Source: Methylomonas sp.
GTDB taxonomy: Bacteria > Pseudomonadota > Gammaproteobacteria > Methylococcales > Methylomonadaceae
NCBI GenBank assembly: GCA_026990815.1
Contig: JALXCS010000253.1
Span: forward strand, 1-14,773
DNA: 14,773 bases
Direction: 5' to 3'
In this document: positions 6,401 through 13,964 of the stretch, piece by piece
Layout of the letters: each line of letters starts with the position of its first letter
Position numbering within the stretch: position 1 is the stretch's first letter
Translations under genes and position numbers: made by a program
Notes under the pieces: model-generated
What the model saw: only the letters and a program-made list of their open reading frames with translations
Told to the model about the DNA's origin: nothing
Databases searched by the model: none

Positions 6401-7807
6401 ATGTTCAAGATTTTTTCTATCCTAATATTTTTAGGGATAAATGTTATTTTTAAGTCTGCGATTGCGCAATTGCCTGACTTTACCCAAATGGTGGAGGACA
6501 AGGGCGCGGCGGTTGTTAATGTCAGTCGGGTTCAAAAAAATGAAGTGCCTGAACAAATGACAGAAATCCCCCAAATGCCTGAGGGAGCTCCAATGGATGA
6601 ATTTTTGAAGCGTTTTTTTCAGGGGCACCCTGAATTTGGAGGCCCTGGCGGTGTGCCTCGAGAGTCCAAGTCATTGGGCTCGGGATTCATTATTTCTGAT
6701 GATGGCTATGTATTGACCAATCATCATGTTGTTAAAGATGCAGATGAAATTATTGTTAAACTTTCTGATCGCCGCGAGTTAGAAGCCAAGCTGATTGGTT
6801 CTGATCCTCGTAGCGATGTGGCGTTGTTAAAAATGGATGCCAAAAACCTTCCAGTTGTTAGTATTGGTTCAGCTGATCGACTCAAGGTGGGTGAGTGGGT
6901 TCTGGCTATTGGCAGCCCATTTGGATTTGATCAATCTGTAACTGCCGGAATTGTTAGTGCGAAAGGGCGCAGTTTGCCTGGTGATAATTATGTGCCATTC
7001 ATTCAAACCGATGTGGCAATAAACCCTGGTAATTCAGGGGGGCCGCTATTCAATATGAAAGGGGAAGTTGTTGGTATGAACTCCCAGATTTATAGTAGGA
7101 CTGGCGGTTATATGGGTTTGTCTTTTGCTATTCCGATCAATGTGGTGATGAATGTTGTAGAACAGCTCAAAAAAACCGGAAAGGTACAGAGGGGGTGGTT
7201 GGGTGTGCAAATTCAGGATGTAACCAGGGAGTTGGCTGAATCGTTTGGCATGAAAAGGCCGCATGGTGCATTGGTGGCGAGAGTGATGCCAAATAGTCCT
7301 GCTAAAGCTGCGGGGATTCGTGTTGGTGATATTATTGTGGCATTTGATAATAAGAAAATTGAAGTGTCGGCTGAGTTGCCCCCGATAGTTGGGATGACGC
7401 CTTTGAAGAAAAATGTTCAGATGAAGCTGATTAGACAAGGTGACTCGGAGACAATTAAGGTTAAAGTAGGCTTGTTGCCGGAACAAGAGCAAATTCGTCT
7501 GGCGCAGGACACCAAGCCCGGTGAAAAAATAAACAAACGTTTCGGAATAGTAATCTCAGATTTAACGAGTGAGCTAAGAGAGCAGTTCCAGGTCGAGAAA
7601 AATGGCGTATTGGTTCGGCAGGTGAGCAAAGGGCCAGCCCGGGACGCCGGTATTGTGGCTGGTGATGTGATTTTGCAGGTCAGGAATAATATTGTTCGCG
7701 ATGTGGCTGATTTTGATAAAATAATCAGTTCGCTGCCCGCCGGAAAATCTGTTGCAGTTTTGATACAAAGGCGAGGTAGTCCAGTATTTTTAGCGATCAA
7801 ATTATAA
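6401..7807 (+). CDS. mucD: Periplasmic HtrA-family serine protease (MucD/DegP type)
   Basis: This protease and chaperone degrades misfolded envelope proteins, and in Pseudomonas MucD keeps the AlgU pathway low by clearing activating signals. Counting from ATG 6401 (GGAG at 6392-6395, five bases upstream), the product is 468 residues with a signal peptide cleaved after SAIA (residue 22); an ATG at 6386 would add five residues. The trypsin-like domain carries the complete triad: H109 in TNHHV, D139 in SDVALLK and S212 in GNSGGP. Two PDZ domains follow, at about 262-350 and 380-468. An acidic/Pro/Gly-rich loop (about 45-90) before the catalytic core corresponds to the LA-loop region of the family. 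The gene context after rpoE-rseA-rseB identifies it as MucD rather than a separate DegQ. It ends eight bases before lepA. Confidence 0.95.
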   Translation: MFKIFSILIFLGINVIFKSAIAQLPDFTQMVEDKGAAVVNVSRVQKNEVPEQMTEIPQMPEGAPMDEFLKRFFQGHPEFGGPGGVPRESKSLGSGFIISDDGYVLTNHHVVKDADEIIVKLSDRRELEAKLIGSDPRSDVALLKMDAKNLPVVSIGSADRLKVGEWVLAIGSPFGFDQSVTAGIVSAKGRSLPGDNYVPFIQTDVAINPGNSGGPLFNMKGEVVGMNSQIYSRTGGYMGLSFAIPINVVMNVVEQLKKTGKVQRGWLGVQIQDVTRELAESFGMKRPHGALVARVMPNSPAKAAGIRVGDIIVAFDNKKIEVSAELPPIVGMTPLKKNVQMKLIRQGDSETIKVKVGLLPEQEQIRLAQDTKPGEKINKRFGIVISDLTSELREQFQVEKNGVLVRQVSKGPARDAGIVAGDVILQVRNNIVRDVADFDKIISSLPAGKSVAVLIQRRGSPVFLAIKL

Positions 7808-7815
7808 ATGACAGC

Positions 7816-9615
7816 GTGGATTTAAAACACATAAGAAATTTTTCCATTATTGCCCATATTGACCATGGTAAATCGACGCTGGCAGATCGTTTTATCCAGA
7901 TATGTGGTGGTCTGACTGAGCGGGAAATGGAGACTCAGGTGCTTGATTCCATGGATCTTGAGAGGGAACGGGGGATTACCATTAAGGCGCAGAGCGTAAC
8001 ATTAAACTATAAAGCAAAAGATGGTGAGCTTTATCAGCTTAATTTCATTGATACGCCAGGGCATGTGGATTTTTCTTACGAGGTTTCAAGGTCTTTGGCT
8101 GCTTGTGAAGGTGCTTTGCTTGTTGTCGATGCGGCTCAGGGTGTGGAGGCTCAGAGCGTTGCAAATTGTTATACCGCGATCGACCAAGGGCTTGAAGTGG
8201 TGCCCGTGCTTAACAAAATAGATTTACCTTCTGCTGAGCCGGAACGGGTCATCAAGGAAATTGAAGAAGTCATAGGTATTCCCGCAGAAAATGCAATAAA
8301 AATCAGTGCAAAGACCGGGGTTGGGGTTGAAGATGTTCTCGAGCAACTTATTGAAGAAATTCCTTCTCCTAGTGGTGATGAAAAAGCACCTTTGCAGGCG
8401 TTGATTATCGATTCCTGGTTTGACAGCTATTTAGGGGTTGTTTCACTAGTGCGAATTGTCAATGGCAGTTTGCGACGAAAACAAAAAATCACGGTTATGT
8501 CGACGGGTAAGTCCTTTTTAGCTGAAAGTGTCGGAGTCTTCACACCAAAAAGAACCGAAATGGATGAATTAAAAACCGGAGAAGTGGGGTTTATCGTTGC
8601 AGGAATAAAGGATATTTACGGTGCCCCGGTAGGTGATACCATCACTTTAACCGATAATTCGGCACAAGAACCTTTGGCGGGGTTTCAGCAGGTTCAGCCA
8701 CGCGTATTTGCCGGGCTTTTCCCTGTCAGCGCTGATGATTACGGTGCGTTGCGTGAGTCTCTGGACAAGCTACGCTTGAATGATGCCGCCTTGCATTTTG
8801 AGCCTGAAACATCGCAGGCGTTGGGTTTTGGTTTTCGTTGCGGGTTTCTGGGAATGCTGCACATGGAAATCATTCAGGAAAGATTGGAGCGGGAATATAA
8901 TGTTGACTTGATAACTACTGCGCCCACGGTAATTTATGAGGTTGAAACCCATAATGGTGAAATCATTATGGTGGATAACCCAGCCAAACTACCGGACCCT
9001 GGCACTATCAAGGAGGTGCGTGAACCCATTATCCAGGCCAATATTCTGGTGCCTCAGGAATATTTGGGGAGTGTGATTACTTTGTGTATCGAAAAACGTG
9101 GCGTTCAAAAGAATATGCAATATCTGGGTTCCCAGGTTTCTTTAAGTTATGAATTACCCTTGAGTGAAGTTGTTCTGGATTTTTTTGATCGACTAAAGTC
9201 TGTGAGTCGCGGGTTTGCTTCTTTTGACTATGAATTTAAACGCTTCCAGCATGCAAATCTGGTGAAACTGGATGTGTTGATTAATGGTGATCGGGTTGAT
9301 GCGCTTTCTATTATTGTTCATCGGGATTTGAGCCAAACACGAGGTCGCGAGCTAGTAGAGAAAATGAAGGAATTGATTCCACGTCAAATGTATGAAGTAG
9401 CTATTCAGGCTGCCATTGGTTCAAAAATCATTGCCCGTTCTACCGTCAAAGCAATGCGCAAAAACGTAACAGCTAAGTGTTACGGTGGGGATATTACGCG
9501 TAAGAAAAAACTGCTGGAAAAGCAGAAGGCAGGGAAAAAACGTATGAAGCAAGTAGGCAAGATTGAAATTCCCCAGGATGCCTTTTTGGCGGTTTTGCAG
9601 GTCAGCAAGGATTAA
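7816..9615 (+). CDS. lepA: Elongation factor 4 (LepA), ribosome-associated GTPase
   Basis: LepA/EF4 is a translational GTPase that binds the ribosome, with proposed roles in back-translocation and in 30S biogenesis and initiation. The 599 residues equal the E. coli length. GTPase motifs are complete: P-loop AHIDHGKS (13-20), switch I RGIT (52-55), DTPGH (79-83) and NKID (133-136). The family-specific C-terminal domain is present, including the basic stretch around GGDITRKKKLLEKQKAGKKR near 555-574. The start is GTG at 7816, fitting the conserved DLKHIRNFSIIAHIDHG N-terminus. No Shine-Dalgarno is visible, and the gene starts eight bases after the mucD stop, so translation is probably coupled to mucD. 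Its pairing with lepB is the usual one. Confidence 0.98.
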   Translation: MDLKHIRNFSIIAHIDHGKSTLADRFIQICGGLTEREMETQVLDSMDLERERGITIKAQSVTLNYKAKDGELYQLNFIDTPGHVDFSYEVSRSLAACEGALLVVDAAQGVEAQSVANCYTAIDQGLEVVPVLNKIDLPSAEPERVIKEIEEVIGIPAENAIKISAKTGVGVEDVLEQLIEEIPSPSGDEKAPLQALIIDSWFDSYLGVVSLVRIVNGSLRRKQKITVMSTGKSFLAESVGVFTPKRTEMDELKTGEVGFIVAGIKDIYGAPVGDTITLTDNSAQEPLAGFQQVQPRVFAGLFPVSADDYGALRESLDKLRLNDAALHFEPETSQALGFGFRCGFLGMLHMEIIQERLEREYNVDLITTAPTVIYEVETHNGEIIMVDNPAKLPDPGTIKEVREPIIQANILVPQEYLGSVITLCIEKRGVQKNMQYLGSQVSLSYELPLSEVVLDFFDRLKSVSRGFASFDYEFKRFQHANLVKLDVLINGDRVDALSIIVHRDLSQTRGRELVEKMKELIPRQMYEVAIQAAIGSKIIARSTVKAMRKNVTAKCYGGDITRKKKLLEKQKAGKKRMKQVGKIEIPQDAFLAVLQVSKD

Positions 9616-9657
9616 CCTTGTCCCACATATTTTTTCCACAAATAAAAAAACAAGATT

Positions 9658-10437
9658 ATGGATTTTGATTTTTCCTTTTTTTTAGTTATTGCAACCATTG
9701 TAACTGGTGTTATTTGGGGGGGGTATTTACTTTACCTAAAATATACTGGCCAGGAAGTTAAGCCTGATCATAAAGAGCCTCTAATTGTAGAATATGCACA
9801 CTCGTTTTTTCCGATTGTGCTGATTGTTCTGATTTTGCGATCTTTTTTGGTGGAGCCGTTCAGAATTCCATCTGCATCAATGATGCCTACTTTGCTAATT
9901 GGCGATTTTATATTGGTTAATAAATACACTTATGGAGTCAGGCTGCCGGTTTTAAATACAAAAATTATTGAAGTGGGTGAACCTAGACGGGGCGATATTG
10001 TGGTTTTCCGCTATCCCAAAAATCCTACTGTTGATTATATTAAAAGAGTAGTTGGCCTGCCTGGCGATAGAGTGGCGTACTATAACAAGCAGGTTTACAT
10101 TAACGGCAAGAGGGTTAAATATACCCCTTTGGGTGTCTATCAAGGTGTAGGCCAAGGGAAAAACATGACTGGCGCCAATTTATTACTTGAAGATTTGGGT
10201 AATGTCGAGCATAAAATCCTGCTTCTCAACCAGGCACCGTCTATTGAAAGTGTGAATGTTGTACCTGAAGGACATTATTTTGTGATGGGGGATAATCGTG
10301 ATAACAGCAATGATAGCCGCTATTGGGGAACTGTTCCTGAAGAAAACCTGGTGGGCAGGGCTTTTTTTATCTGGATGAGCTGGGATTGGGAATATAAAGG
10401 AATTGGCTTTGACAGAATCGGCACAATATTAGAATAA
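9658..10437 (+). CDS. lepB: Signal peptidase I
   Basis: LepB removes signal peptides from proteins exported by Sec or Tat, acting on the periplasmic face of the inner membrane; here its clients would include the RseB and MucD encoded upstream. The 259 residues start with two membrane helices (about 7-27 and 48-65). The Ser/Lys dyad is intact: S74 in PSASMMPT and K129 in DYIKRVVGLPGD. Box E, GDNRDNSNDSR, is at 211-221. The protein is shorter than E. coli LepB (324 residues), as in many other Gram-negative bacteria, because insertions in the periplasmic domain are smaller. Only 42 bp separate it from lepA. A clear Shine-Dalgarno is not visible before ATG 9658. Confidence 0.97.
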   Translation: MDFDFSFFLVIATIVTGVIWGGYLLYLKYTGQEVKPDHKEPLIVEYAHSFFPIVLIVLILRSFLVEPFRIPSASMMPTLLIGDFILVNKYTYGVRLPVLNTKIIEVGEPRRGDIVVFRYPKNPTVDYIKRVVGLPGDRVAYYNKQVYINGKRVKYTPLGVYQGVGQGKNMTGANLLLEDLGNVEHKILLLNQAPSIESVNVVPEGHYFVMGDNRDNSNDSRYWGTVPEENLVGRAFFIWMSWDWEYKGIGFDRIGTILE

Positions 10438-10532
10438 TAGTCCAGAATGTCAAATCTAAACGCAAGGTATTAGTACATAGGTTTTTCCTAGGGTAGGTCA
10501 TTAAAAAATCAGGGATAAATGCTAAGAAGCAA

Positions 10533-10551
10533 CTACACTTAAGGGGTGTAG
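10533..10551 (+). repeat. Hairpin upstream of the DUF4845 gene
   Basis: CTACAC (10533-10538) pairs with GTGTAG (10546-10551), and two further G-U pairs could close the stem to a three-base loop. It lies in the 140-bp gap between lepB and the DUF4845 gene, about 27 bp before its ATG. No T-run follows, so it is not a standard terminator; it could be an RNA processing or RNase III site, or chance. A second, smaller pairing, TAGG/CCTA around five Ts, lies at 10478-10490. No convincing promoter is visible in the gap. Confidence 0.3.
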
Positions 10552-10577
10552 AGGAAACTTGATTAGGTAGATGAAAA

Positions 10578-10958
10578 ATGACTAGACGATACCGGAGGCA
10601 ACAACAGGGATTAACGATGATCTCAATTGTGCTTATTTTAGGGCTGATTGCCTTTTTTACTCTCTTGATTTTAAAAATTGCACCCATTTATATGGATCAC
10701 GCCAAGGTTGTCAATGCTTTAGCTGCTGTTGAAGAAACGACTGACATCCAGACCAAAAGTAAACGTGAAGTTCTGTCCTCGTTAAAGAAAAGATTTAATT
10801 TCAATTATGTCTATCATATTGAAGATGACGATATCAGCATTATAAAAGAAGGAAATTATCTTAAGGTTGATATTGACTACGAGGTGGTGAAAAATCTGGT
10901 TGGTAATTTAAGCGTTTTGGTTGAATTTCATGAAGGGTTTGAGGTAGGCGAAACGTGA
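10578..10958 (+). CDS. DUF4845 family small membrane protein
   Basis: This 126-residue protein of unknown function belongs by position and pattern to the DUF4845 family, whose gene commonly lies between lepB and rnc in gammaproteobacteria (PA0769 in P. aeruginosa). It has a short, strongly basic N-terminus (TRRYRRQQQG), one hydrophobic helix at about 12-34 and a likely periplasmic domain of about 90 residues ending in an acidic tail. The basic leader ending in Gly directly before the hydrophobic helix looks like a type IV prepilin, but position +5 is Ser rather than the Glu of true pilins, so processing is doubtful. Its stop codon overlaps the GTG start of rnc (4 bp), which argues for translational coupling. 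Confidence 0.85.
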   Translation: MTRRYRRQQQGLTMISIVLILGLIAFFTLLILKIAPIYMDHAKVVNALAAVEETTDIQTKSKREVLSSLKKRFNFNYVYHIEDDDISIIKEGNYLKVDIDYEVVKNLVGNLSVLVEFHEGFEVGET

Positions 10959-11629
10959 CAAGAGATCCTGCCGTCCTATGTAAAAAGCTTCAGCTGGAAT
11001 TTAATGACGCGAAGTTGTTTGAAATGGCGTTAACTCACCGTAGCGCAGGTAACGGAAATAATGAGCGACTGGAATTTTTAGGTGATTCAGTTCTGGGTTT
11101 TGTTATTGCCAAAAAGTTGTTTGAAAAATTTCCAGATGCCAGTGAAGGTGTATTGAGTCGGTTGCGGGCTAATTTGGTTAATCAAGGTTCGCTCGCAGAC
11201 GTTTCGCGGGAAAATGATATAGGCGATTATTTGATTTTAGGCTCAGGGGAGTTAAAAAGTGGCGGCTACAGGCGGGATTCGATTTTGTCAGACGCTTTGG
11301 AGGCAATTATTGGTGCTTTATTGATAGATCAAGGTATTAATGCCAGTGAGAATTGGGTTTTAAAGATTTTTGCTGATAAAATTGGAAAGCTGTCGCTTGA
11401 TGATTGGCAGAAAGATCCAAAAACCCGCTTGCAGGAATTTATGCAGTCACGAAAGCTTGATTTGCCGGAATATAATTTGTTATCGATGACCGGTGCAGCC
11501 CATGCTCAGATCTTTCAGGTTGAGTGTCGAATTCCTTTGGTGTCTGAACCCTCGGTTGGAGAAGGTGCATCAAGAAAAAAAGCGGAACAAACTGCTGCAG
11601 AAAAAATGTTAAAACAACTGGATTTATAA
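10955..11629 (+). CDS. rnc: Ribonuclease III
   Basis: RNase III cuts double-stranded RNA, releasing the precursors of 16S and 23S rRNA and processing some mRNAs, often its own operon leader. The 224 residues match the family (226 in E. coli). The signature ERLEFLGDS is at 37-45, and all catalytic acidic residues are in place (E37, E40, D44, E64, D113, E116, one less than E. coli numbering). The double-stranded RNA-binding domain covers about 154-222, with the conserved GEGASRKKAEQTAAEKML stretch (202-219). The start is GTG at 10955, overlapping the stop of the DUF4845 gene; AGG at 10946-10948 gives a six-base spacing. It is followed after five bases by era, the classic rnc-era pair. Confidence 0.98.
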   Translation: MTRDPAVLCKKLQLEFNDAKLFEMALTHRSAGNGNNERLEFLGDSVLGFVIAKKLFEKFPDASEGVLSRLRANLVNQGSLADVSRENDIGDYLILGSGELKSGGYRRDSILSDALEAIIGALLIDQGINASENWVLKIFADKIGKLSLDDWQKDPKTRLQEFMQSRKLDLPEYNLLSMTGAAHAQIFQVECRIPLVSEPSVGEGASRKKAEQTAAEKMLKQLDL

Positions 11630-11634
11630 ATTTA

Positions 11635-12516
11635 ATGAATTGTGGTTATGTTGCGCTGATTGGGCGGCCTAATGTTGGTAAATCAACATTAATGAATCAT
11701 TTGCTGGGTCAAAAAATCAGTATTACCTCGAGAAAGCCACAAACGACACGTCATCGAATTTTAGGCATTAGCACAACAGAAGCTGGTCAAGCGATCTACC
11801 TGGATACGCCAGGCATGCATCAGCATGAAAAACGCGCCTTGAATCGATACTTGAATCGTACCGCAGACACTACGCTGGCTGGTGTTGATTTGGTGGTGTG
11901 GTTGATAGATGGCCTGATTTGGCAGCATTATGATGAAATCATTTTTCGTAAATTAAAATCCGCACGGTTGCCCGTTATTCTTGTAGTAAACAAGATTGAC
12001 CGCCTGAAAAATAAAAAAGATATTTTGGCTTTTTTTGCAAAGGCCAAAGAAAAATTTCCCTTTGAGCAAATGATTCCGGTTTCGGCATTAAAAGGTCAGA
12101 ACTTGGAGCAATTGCAATCAGCAATTATGAGCTTATTGCCGGAAGCCGAACTTATTTATCCTGAAGATCAAATAACAGACCGCTCCGAGCGTTTTTTAGC
12201 TGCAGAAATAATTAGAGAAAAGTTGACCCGCAGGTTGGGTGATGAGCTTCCTTATGCGATAACAGTTGAGATTGAGCGTTATGAAGAGCATGCTAAATTA
12301 GCAAAAATTTATGGTCTGATCTGGGTTGAACGCAGTACCCAGAAAAGTATTGTGATTGGCAAAAATGGCGAGAAATTAAAGAAAATTGGTATCGATGCCC
12401 GTAAAGATATTGAAAATCTTATTCATAAAAAAGTTTATTTACAGTTGTGGGTTAAAGTAAAAAAAGGCTGGTCCGATAATGAGCGGGCGTTACAAAGTTT
12501 AGGTTTTAATGAGTGA
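11635..12516 (+). CDS. era: GTPase Era, 16S rRNA/30S assembly factor
   Basis: Era binds the 3' end of 16S rRNA and helps mature the 30S subunit. The 293 residues carry the complete GTPase set: G1 GRPNVGKS (10-17), the effector region around TTRHR (37-41), G3 DTPG (57-60), G4 NKID (119-122) and G5 SALKG (150-154). The C-terminal KH domain, with GKNGEKLKKIG at 242-252, binds RNA. ATG 11635 leaves a very short N-terminus (MNCGYVALIG) relative to E. coli (301 residues). No upstream in-frame start fits, because the rnc stop is five bases away. No strong Shine-Dalgarno is visible, so coupling to rnc is likely. The last codons overlap the start of recO. Confidence 0.98.
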   Translation: MNCGYVALIGRPNVGKSTLMNHLLGQKISITSRKPQTTRHRILGISTTEAGQAIYLDTPGMHQHEKRALNRYLNRTADTTLAGVDLVVWLIDGLIWQHYDEIIFRKLKSARLPVILVVNKIDRLKNKKDILAFFAKAKEKFPFEQMIPVSALKGQNLEQLQSAIMSLLPEAELIYPEDQITDRSERFLAAEIIREKLTRRLGDELPYAITVEIERYEEHAKLAKIYGLIWVERSTQKSIVIGKNGEKLKKIGIDARKDIENLIHKKVYLQLWVKVKKGWSDNERALQSLGFNE

Positions 12517-13222
12517 TCATGTTGTTTATCTTGAGCCAGCCTTCGTTCTAAATTCTCGGTCATATCGAGAATCCAGTCTTATCGTAGATATTTTGACCCG
12601 GGAGCGCGGGAAGCTTTCGATGCTGGTCAAGGGGGTCAAGAACAAAAAATCAACCGAAATAGCGGCTTTGTTGCAGCCCTTTAATGCCTTATTAATTTCA
12701 TTTGTTGGGAATTTAGATGGATTAAGAGTTCTGACTAATATTGAACTCGAGTCGCCCTCCATTCCACTCAAGGGTATGAGGTTGTATTGTGGATTTTATG
12801 TCAATGAATTGCTCAAATATCTTTTGCATAGCAATGCCCCATGTCCTGAAATATTTCTAATTTATCAGGATTTTATAAATCAACTACGGGTTGATTCAGA
12901 AAATCTGGAAAGCTCCTTGCGATTATTGGAATTAAAGTTGTTGGAAAATCTTGGCTATGGTTTGCAGTTAACTTATGATTGTGTTGAGAAAAAAAAAGTT
13001 ATTCCTGAAAAGAAATATTCTTTTATTCCTGATCAAGGGCCAGTGGAATCTGAAAATGGTTTTATCTGTGGATCAACATTATTAGCATTAGAGTGCAAAA
13101 AACTGGATAATAAGCAAACGCTTATGGAGTCGAAAAATTTAATGCGCTATGTTATTGATTATTATTTGCAGGGCCGGCAATTAAAAAGCCGTTCTTTAAT
13201 CAGAAAAATTCTTCAATCTTAG
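12509..13222 (+). CDS. recO: DNA repair protein RecO
   Basis: RecO works with RecF and RecR to load RecA onto SSB-coated single-stranded DNA and to anneal complementary strands. The 237 residues (E. coli 242) show an N-terminal OB fold at about 8-80 and a helical C-terminal half with the family patterns YCGFYVNELL (93-102), RLLELKLLENLGYG (138-151) and QLKSRSLIRKI (224-234). The five cysteines are scattered and no CxxC pairs are present, so no zinc finger is expected, as in E. coli RecO. It overlaps era by 8 bp in another frame, which fits translational coupling. Confidence 0.93.
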   Translation: MSDHVVYLEPAFVLNSRSYRESSLIVDILTRERGKLSMLVKGVKNKKSTEIAALLQPFNALLISFVGNLDGLRVLTNIELESPSIPLKGMRLYCGFYVNELLKYLLHSNAPCPEIFLIYQDFINQLRVDSENLESSLRLLELKLLENLGYGLQLTYDCVEKKKVIPEKKYSFIPDQGPVESENGFICGSTLLALECKKLDNKQTLMESKNLMRYVIDYYLQGRQLKSRSLIRKILQS

Positions 13223-13226
13223 AAAT

Positions 13227-13964
13227 ATGCAAAAAAATCCTATTTTATTGGGAGTCAACATTGATCATGTCGCAACCTTAAGGCAGGCTAGGGGTACAAA
13301 GTATCCGGAGCCTGTTCAGGCGGCATTGGTTGCTGAACAGGCCGGTGCGGATGGTATTACAGCCCATTTGCGTGAAGATAGACGTCATATACAGGACCGG
13401 GATATTTCTTTATTAAAGGGCATGCTTCATAGTCGGTTGAATCTGGAAATGGCAGTGACTGACGAAATGCTTAATATTGCTTGCAAGGTTAAGCCTTTTG
13501 CTTGTTGTCTTGTGCCAGAAAAACGTGAAGAATTGACTACCGAAGGGGGGCTTGATGTGGCCACAGATCCTGAACGAATGATAAAAGCTTGTGGCCAACT
13601 TGCGGATGCAGGGATTGAAGTTTCGTTATTTATCGATCCTGAAGCAAGTCAAATTGATGCGGCTGTTGAAGCTGGCGCTCCAGTTATTGAGTTGCATACT
13701 GGCTGCTATGCAGGTGCTGAAAATACAGATTTGCAGGGTAAAGAGCTTGATCGCTTAAAAAAGGCGGCTGCATATGCTGACTCAGCCGGTTTGCAAGTCA
13801 ATGCCGGACATGGATTGCATTTTCACAATGTCGAAGCAATTTGTAAAATTCCCGAGATCGTCGAATTGAATATTGGTCATTCGATTATTGCCCAGGCATT
13901 ATTTTCTGGTCTGGATCAAACCGTGCGAGATTTAAAGCGAATCATGCAAAATGCAAGACAATGA
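13227..13964 (+). CDS. pdxJ: Pyridoxine 5'-phosphate synthase
   Basis: PdxJ condenses 1-deoxy-D-xylulose 5-phosphate with 1-amino-acetone 3-phosphate to give pyridoxine 5'-phosphate, the ring-closing step of DXP-dependent vitamin B6 synthesis. The 245 residues form a TIM barrel with all family marks: LGVNIDHVATLRQARGT (8-24), H47 in AHLREDRRHI, E74 in NLEMAVT, and H195 in NAGHGLHFHN. These align with the E. coli catalytic H45, E72 and H193. It starts four bases after recO, and its stop overlaps the start of the phosphatase gene. The gene that often follows in enterobacteria, acpS, is absent here. Confidence 0.98.
   Translation: MQKNPILLGVNIDHVATLRQARGTKYPEPVQAALVAEQAGADGITAHLREDRRHIQDRDISLLKGMLHSRLNLEMAVTDEMLNIACKVKPFACCLVPEKREELTTEGGLDVATDPERMIKACGQLADAGIEVSLFIDPEASQIDAAVEAGAPVIELHTGCYAGAENTDLQGKELDRLKKAAAYADSAGLQVNAGHGLHFHNVEAICKIPEIVELNIGHSIIAQALFSGLDQTVRDLKRIMQNARQ

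Noticed and set aside
7046..7492. 148-codon open frame on the minus strand inside mucD
   Set aside because: It lies antisense to the protease and PDZ coding region of a clearly real gene, shows no recognisable domain and has an odd His/Asn-rich composition typical of reverse-frame translation.
7417..7800. 127-codon minus-strand open frame over the end of mucD
   Set aside because: Antisense to the second PDZ domain, Ser/Thr/Cys-rich with no motif or upstream ribosome binding site; a shadow frame.
10367..10687. 106-codon minus-strand open frame across the lepB-DUF4845 gap
   Set aside because: It spans the ends of two well-supported plus-strand genes and the gap between them, with no motif and a composition like reversed AT-rich coding DNA.
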